Source: Aldehydirespirator sp965221215
Lineage (GTDB): Bacteria > Actinomycetota > Acidimicrobiia > Acidimicrobiales > Aldehydirespiratoraceae
Reading direction: 5' to 3'
Assembly: GCA_965221215.1 (NCBI GenBank)
Contig: OZ244872.1
Location: 2,294,001-2,358,000 of the forward strand
DNA length: 64,000 bases
The notes beneath the pieces are model-generated. The model saw only the letters and a program-made list of their open reading frames with translations, had not been told where the DNA came from and ran no database searches. A program made the position numbers and the translations under genes. Shown here in pieces: positions 40,413 to 49,020 of this stretch (positions are counted from its first letter, which is position 1; each line of letters opens with the position of its first letter).

Positions 40413-41367
40413 GGCGCACCCGTGGGTCCAGGAGCGAGTACACGAGGTCGGTGACGAGGTTCATAAGGATGATCGTCACCGACAGCATCAGCAGCATGGC
40501 GGTGACGATGGCGAAGTCGCGGGCCAGGATGGCGCTCAGCAGCAGCCGGCCGAGGCCGGGCCAGGCGAACACCGTCTCGACCAGTACCGAGCCGGCGAAC
40601 ATGTAGCCGATCTGGCTCCCGATCACTGTGACGATGGGCAGCATGGCGTTGGGCAGGGCGTGGCGGACCAGCGCCCGGCGCCGCGACTGGCCGCGAGCAC
40701 GAGCGGCCCGGATGTAGAGCTCGTCGAGGTTCTCGATGACCGCGGCTCTGGTGACCCGCATGATCGGAGGCACGTACACCGTCACCAGCGCGGCGATGGG
40801 CAGCACCATGTGGTGGGCCACATCGAGCGTCGCCCGGAGCCCCTCGTAGCCGGCCCGGGCGTCGCTGCGGCCTTGGACCGGGAACCAGTCGAAGCGCAGC
40901 GCGAACACCAGCAGCAACACCTGCGAGAGCCAGAACACCGGCACCGCGTGGCCGAGCAGGGTGGCGGTGCGGGCGGTGTTGTCCAGAGCCGAGTTCCTGC
41001 GGGCGGCCGCCATCGTGCCCACGCTGATCCCGACTGCGGTGGCGATGGCCAGCGCCGGCACCATCAGCAGCAGGGTGGCCGGGAGCTGGTCGACGATCAC
41101 CCCGGCCGCGGAGCGGTTCTGCCGGTAGGAGAACCCCAGGTCGCCCTGGGCGAGGCGGCCCAGATAGACGAAGAGCTGCTCGTGCAGCGGGCGGTCGAGC
41201 CCGAAGCGCTCCCGCATCATGGCGTAGTAGCCGGCGTCGCCGTCCTCGCCGGCCAGAGCGACGATCGGGTCGCCGGGCGCGGCGTGGATCAGGATCCACG
41301 TCACCACCGACGCGCCCAACACCAGCGGCACGGCCTGGAGGAGGCGCCGCACGGTGTATCGGACCAC
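40402..41367 (-). CDS. DppB-like importer permease
   Basis: The 321-residue product starts at GTG 41367 with AGGAGG five bases upstream; longer frames to the left lack a site. It has the N-terminal span with HAAPGDPIVALAGED, five more spans, and ELYIRAARARGQSRRRALVRHALPNA with VFAWPGLG, the standard permease signature. It follows the solute-binding protein gene after 107 bases and forms a channel with the next permease. Confidence 0.92.
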   Translation of the reverse strand: MVRYTVRRLLQAVPLVLGASVVTWILIHAAPGDPIVALAGEDGDAGYYAMMRERFGLDRPLHEQLFVYLGRLAQGDLGFSYRQNRSAAGVIVDQLPATLLLMVPALAIATAVGISVGTMAAARRNSALDNTARTATLLGHAVPVFWLSQVLLLVFALRFDWFPVQGRSDARAGYEGLRATLDVAHHMVLPIAALVTVYVPPIMRVTRAAVIENLDELYIRAARARGQSRRRALVRHALPNAMLPIVTVIGSQIGYMFAGSVLVETVFAWPGLGRLLLSAILARDFAIVTAMLLMLSVTIILMNLVTDLVYSLLDPRVRHGT

Positions 41368-41474
41368 CAGCGCCTCCTCTCGACGGCCCGCGCCGCTCGC
41401 CGCTCTAGCAGATCCCGACCGCCGCCCCGCGACGGCGGCCGGATCTATACGGTCTAGTCTGCTCCAGGCCTCCG

Positions 41475-43379
41475 CTACTCGAAGTAAGCGGTCTCGGCTA
41501 CGTGGCCGGAGTTCGCCTGGAGGCCGCGAACATTGGGAACGGAGCCCGCGGTGAACTGGGTCTCGACCAGCCACAGGTAGGGCAACTCGGCCGTGAGTAT
41601 CTGCTGGATCTCGCCGTAGAGCTCGCCTCGCCGGGCCACATCGGGTGTGCTGGCCGCCGCGTCGAACAGTTCGTCGATCTGCGAGTTTCTGTAGGCCGCG
41701 CCGTTCGAGAACGGGATGTCGCCAATGTTGCTGGAGACGTACATGCGGGCCACGCCGATGGACGGGTCGGTGTTGTTGCAGTAGCTGATGATGTTGGTGT
41801 CGAAGTCGCGGTCGGTGAACACCTTCGGGATGAAGGCGCTGCGGTCGAGCGGCATGACCTCCACGTCGATACCCACTTCAGCGAGGTTCTGGCGGATCAC
41901 CTCGGCGTATTTGGGAAACACGCCGAAGCTGAACACCAACAGGTCGATGCTGAAGCGGGTTCCGTCGGAGGCGTAGCCGGCCTCGTCGAGCAGCGCGTTG
42001 GCCCGGTCGACGTCGTAGGGGTAGCTGGTCACGTCGTCGGTGTAGGCGAAGGCCATCTGGCTGTTGATCGGCCCGGTGGCCACCCGGCCCTGGCCGAAGA
42101 TGACCTGATCCAGCAACTGCTCACGGTTGACGGCGTGGGCGATGGCCTGGCGCACCCGCAGGTCGTCGAAGATGATGCGCTCGGAGTTGAAGGTGAGCGT
42201 CGGGATGCAGAACCCGCCGCCGGGTCCGCTGTTGACGTTGTGCAGAGTCATGGAGCCCTCGCCGCTGAGGCGCTCGATCTCACCGCCGGGGACTCGCCAG
42301 ATGTAGTCGACCTCGCCCTCCTCGAGGGCCAGCACCTGGGTGTTCTGGTCCGGGATCACTCTGAACACGACCCGGTCGAGGTAGGGCAGGCCCTCCTTGA
42401 AGTAGTCGTCGTTGCGGACGAGCGTGATCTCGTTGTCGATGTCGTAGGACTCCAGCTTGAACGGTCCGGTGCCCACCGGCGCGAGGTTGGCTGCCGCGGT
42501 CTGCACGTCGTCGACTCCGTCGTAGATGTGCTTCGGAAGGATCGGGGCCTCGGTGGAGTTGAGGCGCTGCAGCAAGGCCGCGTAGGGCTGGGTGAAGTTG
42601 AACACGACCGTGGTGTCGTCGGGAACCTCGATCGACTCGAGGACGCCGCTGAGCCCGCCCTTCGTGCGCGAGTGGTAGTTCAACAGGATGTTCTCGAAGG
42701 TGAACTTCACGTCGGCGGAGGTCATGGGCTCGCCGTCGTGCCAGCGCACCCCCTCGACGAGGTGGAACGTGTACTGGGTGCTGTCGTCGCTGACCTCCCA
42801 GCTCTGGGCCAGGTCGGGGTGGGGATTGGCGTTGTCGTCGAGTTCGACGAGCCCGTTGAAGATCGAGCCGGTGACGGCGTGCACATTGAACCCGGTGGTG
42901 ATGCCGGGGTTGAAGTGGCCGGGATCGTCGGAGAGGGCGATCACCAGCGTGCCGCCGTCGGACGGTTCATCGGCGGCTTCGGACTCGGCGGCCGCCATCG
43001 CCTCTTCTGCCGCCGCGTCGGCGGCCTCAGCTGCGGCCAAGGCGTCGGCCGCGGCCTGCTCGGCCTGGGCGAGCTGGGCCTCGAGGTCGGCCACGACCGA
43101 CGGGTCGACCCCGTCGGCGGAATCGGCGTCGGCCATCGCGGCCGCGAGCGCCGCCTCGGCTTCGGCCGCGGCTGCCGCGGCCTCGTCTGCCTGCGCCTGG
43201 GCAGCGGCCGCTTCGGCCCGAGCCGCAGCCGCCTCGTCGGCAGCCGCGTCGGTGTCGGCCTGGGCCTGCGCCAGGGCGGCGGTGTCGGCAGCACCGGCGT
43301 CGTCAGGCTCGTCGCCGCCGCAGGCGGCCGCGACCAGCGTCAAGGCCAGGATCGCGCTCAAGAGTTTCAGTAGTCGCAT
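41475..43379 (-). CDS. Solute-binding lipoprotein with Ala-rich coiled-coil spacer
   Basis: The 634-residue product starts at ATG 43379 (AGAAGGGAA upstream). A lipobox ends LVAAAC near residue 20. Residues about 28-130 are an Ala/Asp/Glu/Gln-rich heptad region, probably a coiled coil or extended spacer. The remainder is a family 5 binding protein with SDDPGHFNPG, VEGVRWHDGEPMTSADVKFTF, GTGPFKLESYD and VRQAIAHAVNREQ. Binding proteins of this family carry peptides, nickel chelates or other small ligands. The promoter carries palindrome copy C, shared with hypF. Confidence 0.92.
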   Translation of the reverse strand: MRLLKLLSAILALTLVAAACGGDEPDDAGAADTAALAQAQADTDAAADEAAAARAEAAAAQAQADEAAAAAAEAEAALAAAMADADSADGVDPSVVADLEAQLAQAEQAAADALAAAEAADAAAEEAMAAAESEAADEPSDGGTLVIALSDDPGHFNPGITTGFNVHAVTGSIFNGLVELDDNANPHPDLAQSWEVSDDSTQYTFHLVEGVRWHDGEPMTSADVKFTFENILLNYHSRTKGGLSGVLESIEVPDDTTVVFNFTQPYAALLQRLNSTEAPILPKHIYDGVDDVQTAAANLAPVGTGPFKLESYDIDNEITLVRNDDYFKEGLPYLDRVVFRVIPDQNTQVLALEEGEVDYIWRVPGGEIERLSGEGSMTLHNVNSGPGGGFCIPTLTFNSERIIFDDLRVRQAIAHAVNREQLLDQVIFGQGRVATGPINSQMAFAYTDDVTSYPYDVDRANALLDEAGYASDGTRFSIDLLVFSFGVFPKYAEVIRQNLAEVGIDVEVMPLDRSAFIPKVFTDRDFDTNIISYCNNTDPSIGVARMYVSSNIGDIPFSNGAAYRNSQIDELFDAAASTPDVARRGELYGEIQQILTAELPYLWLVETQFTAGSVPNVRGLQANSGHVAETAYFE

Positions 43380-43465
43380 GGGGTTCCCTTCTTGGCTGCC
43401 CGGCGGCCGCGCCGGGCCACAGGGTCGCAGCAAGCTAGGGACAGCCAGCGCGCGAGTCAATTTCA

Positions 43466-43486
43466 CTATGTGCAACCTGCATCTAG
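43466..43486. promoter_or_regulatory. 21-bp palindromic operator, copy C
   Basis: CTATGTGC-AACCT-GCATCTAG lies between the divergent solute-binding protein gene and hypF. The minus strand has a -10-like CATAGT at 43470-43465. hypF starts 60 bases to the right, so one site could control both directions. Confidence 0.8.
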
Positions 43487-43546
43487 TAAAGGTAACGGAG
43501 CGGACTGGGCCGGAGCCGTGGGCACGGCACCGGTAGCGTCGCGCTG

Positions 43547-45808
43547 ATGGGGCGCCGTCACCTGCAAATGACCGGCATCGTGCAGGGCGTTGGGTTCCGG
43601 CCCCACCTGCATCGGCTGGCCCGAGGCCTGTCGCTCACCGGTGTCGTCGGCAACGACGACGAGGGCGTGTGGTGCGAGATCCAGGGCCATCCGGCCGACC
43701 TCGACGAGTTCGAGGCGCGGGCGGCGGCTGAGGCCCCTCCGCTGGCCCGAGTGGACTCGATCCGCGGCGCTGAAATGCCCCCAGTCGAGGGCGAGCGCGA
43801 GTTCTTGATCGCTCCCAGCGAGGTCGGTGCTGGAACGGTCGCCGGGGCCGTGCCCCCCGACGTTGCGCCTTGCGCGGCCTGCCTGGCCGAGATAGCCGAG
43901 CCCGGCGGGCGCCGCTACCGGTACGCGTTCACCTGCTGCACCGACTGCGGACCCCGCCACACGGTGGTGCGGAGCCTGCCCTATGACCGCGAGCGCACCT
44001 CGATGGCCGCCTTCGAGCTGTGCGAGGCCTGCATGGCCGAATACCGGGACCCCGGCGACCGCCGCCACCACGCCCAGGCCGTGTGCTGCGGAGACTGCGG
44101 GCCGGCGGTGTGGCTGACACTGACGATGGGAGAGCCCGTCAACGAGGACCCGATAGACGCCGCCGCTGCCCTGTTGCGGGCGGGCCGAATCGTGGCGGTG
44201 AAGGGTCTCGGCGGTTACCAACTGGCGTGCCGGGCCGACGACCGCGACGCGGTGGCCCGGCTGCGGCGGCGCAAGCACCGCGAGGAGAAGCCCTTCGCGC
44301 TGCTGGTGGCCGCGGTCGATGAGGCCCGCGAGCTGGTCGAACTCGACGACTTGGCGGCGCGGGCCCTGTGCGGGCCGGAAGCGCCGATCGTGCTCGCTCC
44401 CCGGCGGGAGTCGGCGGCGGTGGCCGCGGCGGTGGCCCCCGACACCGGACTGCTGGGAGTGATGCTCCCCGCTTCGCCGCTGCACGCCCTGCTGGTCGAG
44501 GCGGCCGGCCTGACGCTGGTGTGCACCAGCGGCAACCGCTCCGACGAGCCAATCGTCATCGACGACACCAGGGTCGGCCCAGAGCTCGGCAACATCGCCG
44601 ACGCGGTGCTGGGCCACGACCGGGTGATCGAGCGCCGGGCCGACGACTCGGTCGGCCAGGTGGTGGCCGACGGCTTCCAGGTGCTGCGACGGGCCCGCGG
44701 CTACGCCCCCGGCCGGGTGCGACTCGACCGCGGCGGACCGCCGGTGTTGGCCGTGGGCGCGGAGCTCAAGAGCACGCTCTGTCTGGCCCTCGGCGCCGAC
44801 GCCCACCTGTCGGTGCATCTAGGCGACCTGGAACATCCGGCCGCGCTGGCCGCCTTCGAAGCGGCGGTGGCCGATCTCTTGGAGCTGACCCGGGCCGAGC
44901 CCGAACTGGTGGTGCACGACCTGCACCCCGAGTATCTGTCGACCAAGTTCGCGGCCAGCGCCGATCTCGGGTCCCGGCTGGGGGTGCAGCACCATCACGC
45001 CCACCTGGCGTCGTGCCTGGCCGACAACGGCTTCGACGGCCCGGCCATCGGCGTGATGTTCGACGGCATGGGATGGGGCGCCGACGACACTCTGTGGGGC
45101 GGCGAGATCCTGGTGGGCGACGCGGCCCGATACCAGCGCTTCGCCCATCTGCGGCCGGTGTCCATGCCGGGAGGCGTCGCCACCATCCGCAAGCCCTGGC
45201 GCATGGCGTTGGCTCATCTCGCTGAAACGTTCGGCGAGGAGCTGCCCCCGGTCGCGGTGCTCGCCGACCGGGGCGAAGTGGCGGCGCAGGTGCTGGATCA
45301 GTGCCGTGAGGGCCAGTCGATCCTCACCTCGTCGATGGGCCGGCTGTTCGACTCGGTGGCGGCGATGTGCGGGATGGTCGAGACCGCTACCTACGAGGGC
45401 CAGGCCGCGGTGCGCCTCGAGCAGGCCGCGGGTCCCGACGCAAGGCGATACCCGGTCGAGATCAGCGACGGTGAGCCCGCCGTGATCGACTCGGTCCCAG
45501 TGATCAGGGCCGTGGCCGCCGACCTGCAGGCCGGGCGGGGGCCGTCGCTGATCGCCGCCGCCTTCCACCGCTGGGTAGCTGATGCTGCCGCTGCCGCGGC
45601 CCGTCAGGCCCGCGAGGCGACCGGGCTGAACGCGGTGGCCCTCTCGGGCGGCGTCTTCCAAAACCGCCGTCTGGTGGAACTGCTGACCCCGGAGCTGGAG
45701 CAAGCCGGCTTCAAGGTTCTGCGCCACCGCCAGGTTCCACCCAACGACGGCGGCATCTCGCTGGGCCAAGCCGCCATCGGCCGGGCCACACTGGCCGACC
45801 GCGGGTAG
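43547..45808 (+). CDS. hypF: Carbamoyltransferase HypF
   Basis: The 753-residue product has all HypF parts in order: acylphosphatase-like domain (GIVQGVGFRPHLHRLA), two zinc fingers with C-x2-C pairs (PCAACL, CCTDCG, CEACM, CCGDCG), a YrdC-like domain (residues about 195-385) and a Kae1-like domain with HHHAHLASCLADNG. It turns carbamoyl phosphate and ATP into carbamoyl-adenylate and passes the group to HypE for the CN ligands of the [NiFe] centre. It starts the plus-strand maturation operon and is followed after 42 bases by a CooC-like ATPase. Confidence 0.97.
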   Translation: MGRRHLQMTGIVQGVGFRPHLHRLARGLSLTGVVGNDDEGVWCEIQGHPADLDEFEARAAAEAPPLARVDSIRGAEMPPVEGEREFLIAPSEVGAGTVAGAVPPDVAPCAACLAEIAEPGGRRYRYAFTCCTDCGPRHTVVRSLPYDRERTSMAAFELCEACMAEYRDPGDRRHHAQAVCCGDCGPAVWLTLTMGEPVNEDPIDAAAALLRAGRIVAVKGLGGYQLACRADDRDAVARLRRRKHREEKPFALLVAAVDEARELVELDDLAARALCGPEAPIVLAPRRESAAVAAAVAPDTGLLGVMLPASPLHALLVEAAGLTLVCTSGNRSDEPIVIDDTRVGPELGNIADAVLGHDRVIERRADDSVGQVVADGFQVLRRARGYAPGRVRLDRGGPPVLAVGAELKSTLCLALGADAHLSVHLGDLEHPAALAAFEAAVADLLELTRAEPELVVHDLHPEYLSTKFAASADLGSRLGVQHHHAHLASCLADNGFDGPAIGVMFDGMGWGADDTLWGGEILVGDAARYQRFAHLRPVSMPGGVATIRKPWRMALAHLAETFGEELPPVAVLADRGEVAAQVLDQCREGQSILTSSMGRLFDSVAAMCGMVETATYEGQAAVRLEQAAGPDARRYPVEISDGEPAVIDSVPVIRAVAADLQAGRGPSLIAAAFHRWVADAAAAAARQAREATGLNAVALSGGVFQNRRLVELLTPELEQAGFKVLRHRQVPPNDGGISLGQAAIGRATLADRG

Positions 45809-45850
45809 CGTTCATCCGTCGAGCATCCGGGTGAGGGAGAGGTTGACGCC

Positions 45851-46615
45851 ATGAAGATCGGGGTTGTGGGCAAGGGAGGCGTGGGCAAGACCACGCTGAG
45901 CGCGCTGCTGGCCCGGTCGCTGGCGGAGCGCGGTCGCCGGGTGCTGGCGGTGGACACCGACTCCAACCCCAACCTGGGGCTGTCGCTGGGGCTCAGCCCG
46001 GTTCAGACCGAGAGCCTGCCGACGGTGCCGCGCTCGATCGTGGTCGGCTCGCGGGGCGACCTCACCGTGGCCGAGTTGATGGCCGACTACGCGGCCGACA
46101 CCCCGTCGGGCGTGACCGTGATGTCGGCGCTGCGAGTGGCCGAGGCTGCGGCCGGATGCACCTGCGGCGGCCACGCCACGGTGCGGAGCCTGCTGGGCGA
46201 GGCCCTCGACGCCGAGACCGACGACACCATCGTCGACATGGAGGCCGGCATCGAGCACCTCAGTCGCTCCGGCGGGACGCTGGCCCATGCCGACGTGCTG
46301 GTGCTGGTCATGGAACCCAGCCTCAAGGCGGTGATCACCGCCCGGCGCACCATCGCTCTGGCCCGCGACTTGGGCATCGACGCCTTCTGCGGCGTGGGCA
46401 ACAAGGTCGCCGACGACCAGCAGGATCTGCTGGCCCGGCTCTGCGCCAACCACGACGTGCCCCTCGACGTGGTAGTTCCCGCCAGCCCCGACATCATCGA
46501 GGCCGACCGGATAGGAACCCCGCTGGGACAAGGCGAGGCCGGCGACGTGTGGGACGCAGTCGAATCCCTGACCAACCGGCTCTTCGACCGGCTTCACGCT
46601 ACGGCGCTGCAATAG
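45851..46615 (+). CDS. CooC-like nickel ATPase with C-x-C motif
   Basis: The 254-residue product has the deviant Walker A GKGGVGKTT, DTDSNPNLGLSLG, the C-x-C site in AAGCTCGGH, VDMEAGIEHL and VMEPSLKAV with GNKVAD. It therefore has every feature of CooC, the ATPase that delivers nickel to CO dehydrogenase. Here it follows hypF, and no CO dehydrogenase gene is in the window. With no HypA or HypB seen, it may deliver nickel to the hydrogenase. It is also the best local standard showing Cys where the 29705-30436 gene has TGA. Confidence 0.92.
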   Translation: MKIGVVGKGGVGKTTLSALLARSLAERGRRVLAVDTDSNPNLGLSLGLSPVQTESLPTVPRSIVVGSRGDLTVAELMADYAADTPSGVTVMSALRVAEAAAGCTCGGHATVRSLLGEALDAETDDTIVDMEAGIEHLSRSGGTLAHADVLVLVMEPSLKAVITARRTIALARDLGIDAFCGVGNKVADDQQDLLARLCANHDVPLDVVVPASPDIIEADRIGTPLGQGEAGDVWDAVESLTNRLFDRLHATALQ

Positions 46616-46639
46616 GCACCCATCGATGGAAGCGGACTG

Positions 46640-47803
46640 CTATCGCTGAATGGTGCGTCTCAGGAAGTCGTCGAACAGCGGGACGGTGAACGCGGTGTCA
46701 CCGTGGGCGGGACTGTAGATCATGCCCTTCGCGATCAGCGCCGACCGCCGGGGCGCCACGGACTGCACCCGTACACCCAACTCGGCGGCTATGTCGCCTG
46801 AGCGGTGCGGACCGGGACCCAACTCGGCCATCGCCCGGAGATAGACGCGCTCCTTGGGAGTGAGGCGATCGAACCGCACCCGGAAGAAATCCCGGTCGAG
46901 CGTGTCGGTCACGCTGCGGCTCGCCGCGCTCACGTCGTGGAGGGTTATCAGATCCCCCGGAGCGGCGTTCCAGGCGTGATAGCCCCACTCCTGCACGAAG
47001 TACGGATAACCGCGGGACTCCGCGATGATCGATTCGATCGCGGGCGGCTCGAAGCGGGCTCGCTTAGCCTCCGCGGGCAGCACTAGAGCGTCACGGGCAT
47101 CGCCGGGCGTGAGAGCGCCGACCTCGGGGAATGAGAACAGCCGCTCGGTGTAGGTGCGCGCCTCTCCTGCGATGGCGCGCAACTGCGGAAGTCCGGCAGC
47201 CACCAGCACCACCGGCAGGTTCAACTGAGTGGTGCGATGTATGGCACCGATAGTTGCTCCCATCTCGTCATCCCGCAGGTACTGCGCCTCATCGACGGCC
47301 AGCACGATCCCGCTGCCGCCGTCGGCCGCCGCTTCCCCCGCAGTGACGAGCAAGTCCGCGAGGTCCTCCGACAGGACGCCCGAGTCGGCCAGCCCGGGCG
47401 TGGGCTCCACTCCGACGGAGATGGCGGAACCGTCGGGCAGGTGTAGAGCGAACGACCTGAGCGCCCCGAGTGCCCGGGCCGCGGCCCGCCGGACCGGGCC
47501 CTCAGCCAACTGCAGCAGGATTCGGCGGAGCCGAATGGCAAGGAGTTGGCTGAAGCTGCCTGAGTCGGAGGCCTCAACGAATGCAGTCCGGGCGCCCTCC
47601 TGGCCGGCGATCTCCATGAAGCGGTTGAGAAGAACCGTCTTGCCCGTGCCGCGCAGGCCCAGCAGCATGCAGCTCTTGCCGGGGCGCTGGTCGAGTGACC
47701 GCCTCAAGGTCACGCCGAAGTCGTCGATCATCAGGTCGCGTCCCACCAGCGCCGCCGGCTGCGTGCCTGCGCCCGGCCTGTAGGGATTGGCAAGTCGGTC
47801 CAT
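46640..47803 (-). CDS. Stand-alone AAA-type ATPase
   Basis: The 387-residue product has an N-terminal YRPGAGTQPAALVGRD, Walker A GLRGTGKT, Walker B IVLAVDEAQYL, a sensor-like LPVVLVAAGLPQ and a C-terminal winged-helix part (SGDIAAELGVRVQSVAPRRSALIAKGMI). This is the ORC1/Cdc6-like or MalT-like stand-alone ATPase group often found near mobile elements. The DNA-binding tail suggests binding near its own promoter. It is convergent with the hypF operon and shows no link to hydrogenase. Its upstream region is AT-rich for this genome. Confidence 0.8.
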   Translation of the reverse strand: MDRLANPYRPGAGTQPAALVGRDLMIDDFGVTLRRSLDQRPGKSCMLLGLRGTGKTVLLNRFMEIAGQEGARTAFVEASDSGSFSQLLAIRLRRILLQLAEGPVRRAAARALGALRSFALHLPDGSAISVGVEPTPGLADSGVLSEDLADLLVTAGEAAADGGSGIVLAVDEAQYLRDDEMGATIGAIHRTTQLNLPVVLVAAGLPQLRAIAGEARTYTERLFSFPEVGALTPGDARDALVLPAEAKRARFEPPAIESIIAESRGYPYFVQEWGYHAWNAAPGDLITLHDVSAASRSVTDTLDRDFFRVRFDRLTPKERVYLRAMAELGPGPHRSGDIAAELGVRVQSVAPRRSALIAKGMIYSPAHGDTAFTVPLFDDFLRRTIQR

Positions 47804-47883
47804 CGTCAGCCTCCATCACGCGGACCCTCATCAAGAGTCCTCTACGGCTACGGGATCGACAGAGTTTACCATGGTTTATGCAT

Positions 47884-47903
47884 GTTATCCTCATGCAGAT
47901 AAC
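47884..47903. promoter_or_regulatory. Inverted repeat in the AT-rich promoter of the AAA ATPase gene
   Basis: GTTATC (47884-47889) and GATAAC (47898-47903) face each other across 8 bases. The surrounding stretch also holds three TGCAT-type words. It lies about 80 bases before the ATPase start. Confidence 0.4.
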
Positions 47904-47920
47904 TCTTGCATATATGGTGC

Positions 47921-48955
47921 TCAGTCGTTGTGGCGGTGGCGGTGGTGCAGGTCGGGCACATGGGGGTGGGTGTGCACCCTGGGCCGGTGCTGGTGGACGT
48001 GGGTGTGGCGCCCCTCGACGGCCTCGGGATGGGGGTGATCGTGATGGTCGTCGTCGTGGCTGTGCTCGTGCTCGTGCTCGGTGGGATCGTGGGCGTGCCT
48101 GTGGTCGTGGGCGGACTCCAATGACACCCCCACCCCGGCGGCGGCGATCACGACCGCGATCAGCTGCGCGGCGGTGACCGCCTCGCCCAACACCGACCAG
48201 GCGATGACTGCGCCGATGAACGGCGCGGCCGCGAAGATGACCTGCCCCCGGGCCGCGCCGAGGTCCCGGGCGCCCTTCACCCACAGAGTTATCGACACCC
48301 CGTAGCCGGCCGCGCCGATGGCCAGCCCGGCCACGATCTCGCCGAGACCGGCATCGGTGGCGCCCTCGGCGAAGGCCAGTCCCAGCCCGAAGTTGGCCAG
48401 ACCGGCCACGAACCCCTTCAACAGCACCACCTGCTCGGGACTGAGCTGGTCGATCTTGGCCGTCACGCCGTTGTCGATGCCCCAACAGAAGCACGCGGCC
48501 GCGATCAGCAGAGCTCCCAGGCTCAGCTTGAACCCTGGCTCCCACGCCAGGACGACCCCCGCCACCGTGACCAGCCCCGCCCCGGCCAGGACCCGGCGCC
48601 CCAAGTGCTCCCGGAAGATGGTGGCCGCCAGCACCACGGTGGCGACCAACTCCAGGTTGAGCAGGATCGAAGCCGTAGCGACAGGTGCGCGGGCTAGGCC
48701 GGCCACCAAGAACGCGGGCCCAACGGCCCCGCCGGCCACCACCGCCACCAGCGCGGGGCGCCAGTCCCGGCGCAGCGCCACCGCCGTAGGGGGCGAGCGG
48801 ACCACCGAGGGCAGCACCGCGAGGCCCGCCCCCAGATACAGCAGGCCGGCCAGCATCAACGACGGCATCTCGCCGGCCAACTTCGACGCGGCCGGTGCCG
48901 ACGCCCCGAACAGCACCGCGGCCAGCAGGCAGCGCACGATTCCGGCGCGACTCAT
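47921..48955 (-). CDS. EamA-type transporter with very His-rich C-terminal tail
   Basis: The 344-residue product has ten membrane spans in two EamA repeats (residues 1-280), starting MSRAGIVRCLLAAVLFGASAPAASKLAG. The last 60 residues hold more than 20 His with Asp and Glu (HDHRHAHD, HEHEHSHDDDHHDH). GGGGAGG precedes the ATG. It follows hypE by 65 bases on the same strand, as the likely last gene of the maturation operon. The tail would bind Ni, Co or Zn. A nickel transporter or sensor role is inferred from the tail and context. Confidence 0.82.
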   Translation of the reverse strand: MSRAGIVRCLLAAVLFGASAPAASKLAGEMPSLMLAGLLYLGAGLAVLPSVVRSPPTAVALRRDWRPALVAVVAGGAVGPAFLVAGLARAPVATASILLNLELVATVVLAATIFREHLGRRVLAGAGLVTVAGVVLAWEPGFKLSLGALLIAAACFCWGIDNGVTAKIDQLSPEQVVLLKGFVAGLANFGLGLAFAEGATDAGLGEIVAGLAIGAAGYGVSITLWVKGARDLGAARGQVIFAAAPFIGAVIAWSVLGEAVTAAQLIAVVIAAAGVGVSLESAHDHRHAHDPTEHEHEHSHDDDHHDHPHPEAVEGRHTHVHQHRPRVHTHPHVPDLHHRHRHND

Positions 48956-49020
48956 GGGCCTCCCCTAGCGACGGTCCCGGCGCGGCTCACAGGCCACAAA
49001 CGCCCCGATCGGCAGCACCA

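Noticed and set aside
31585..43379. Calling the two importers nickel-specific (Nik)
   Set aside because: Family 5 binding proteins and their permeases do not show substrate from sequence alone. The nickel link is inferred from the shared palindrome and neighbours.
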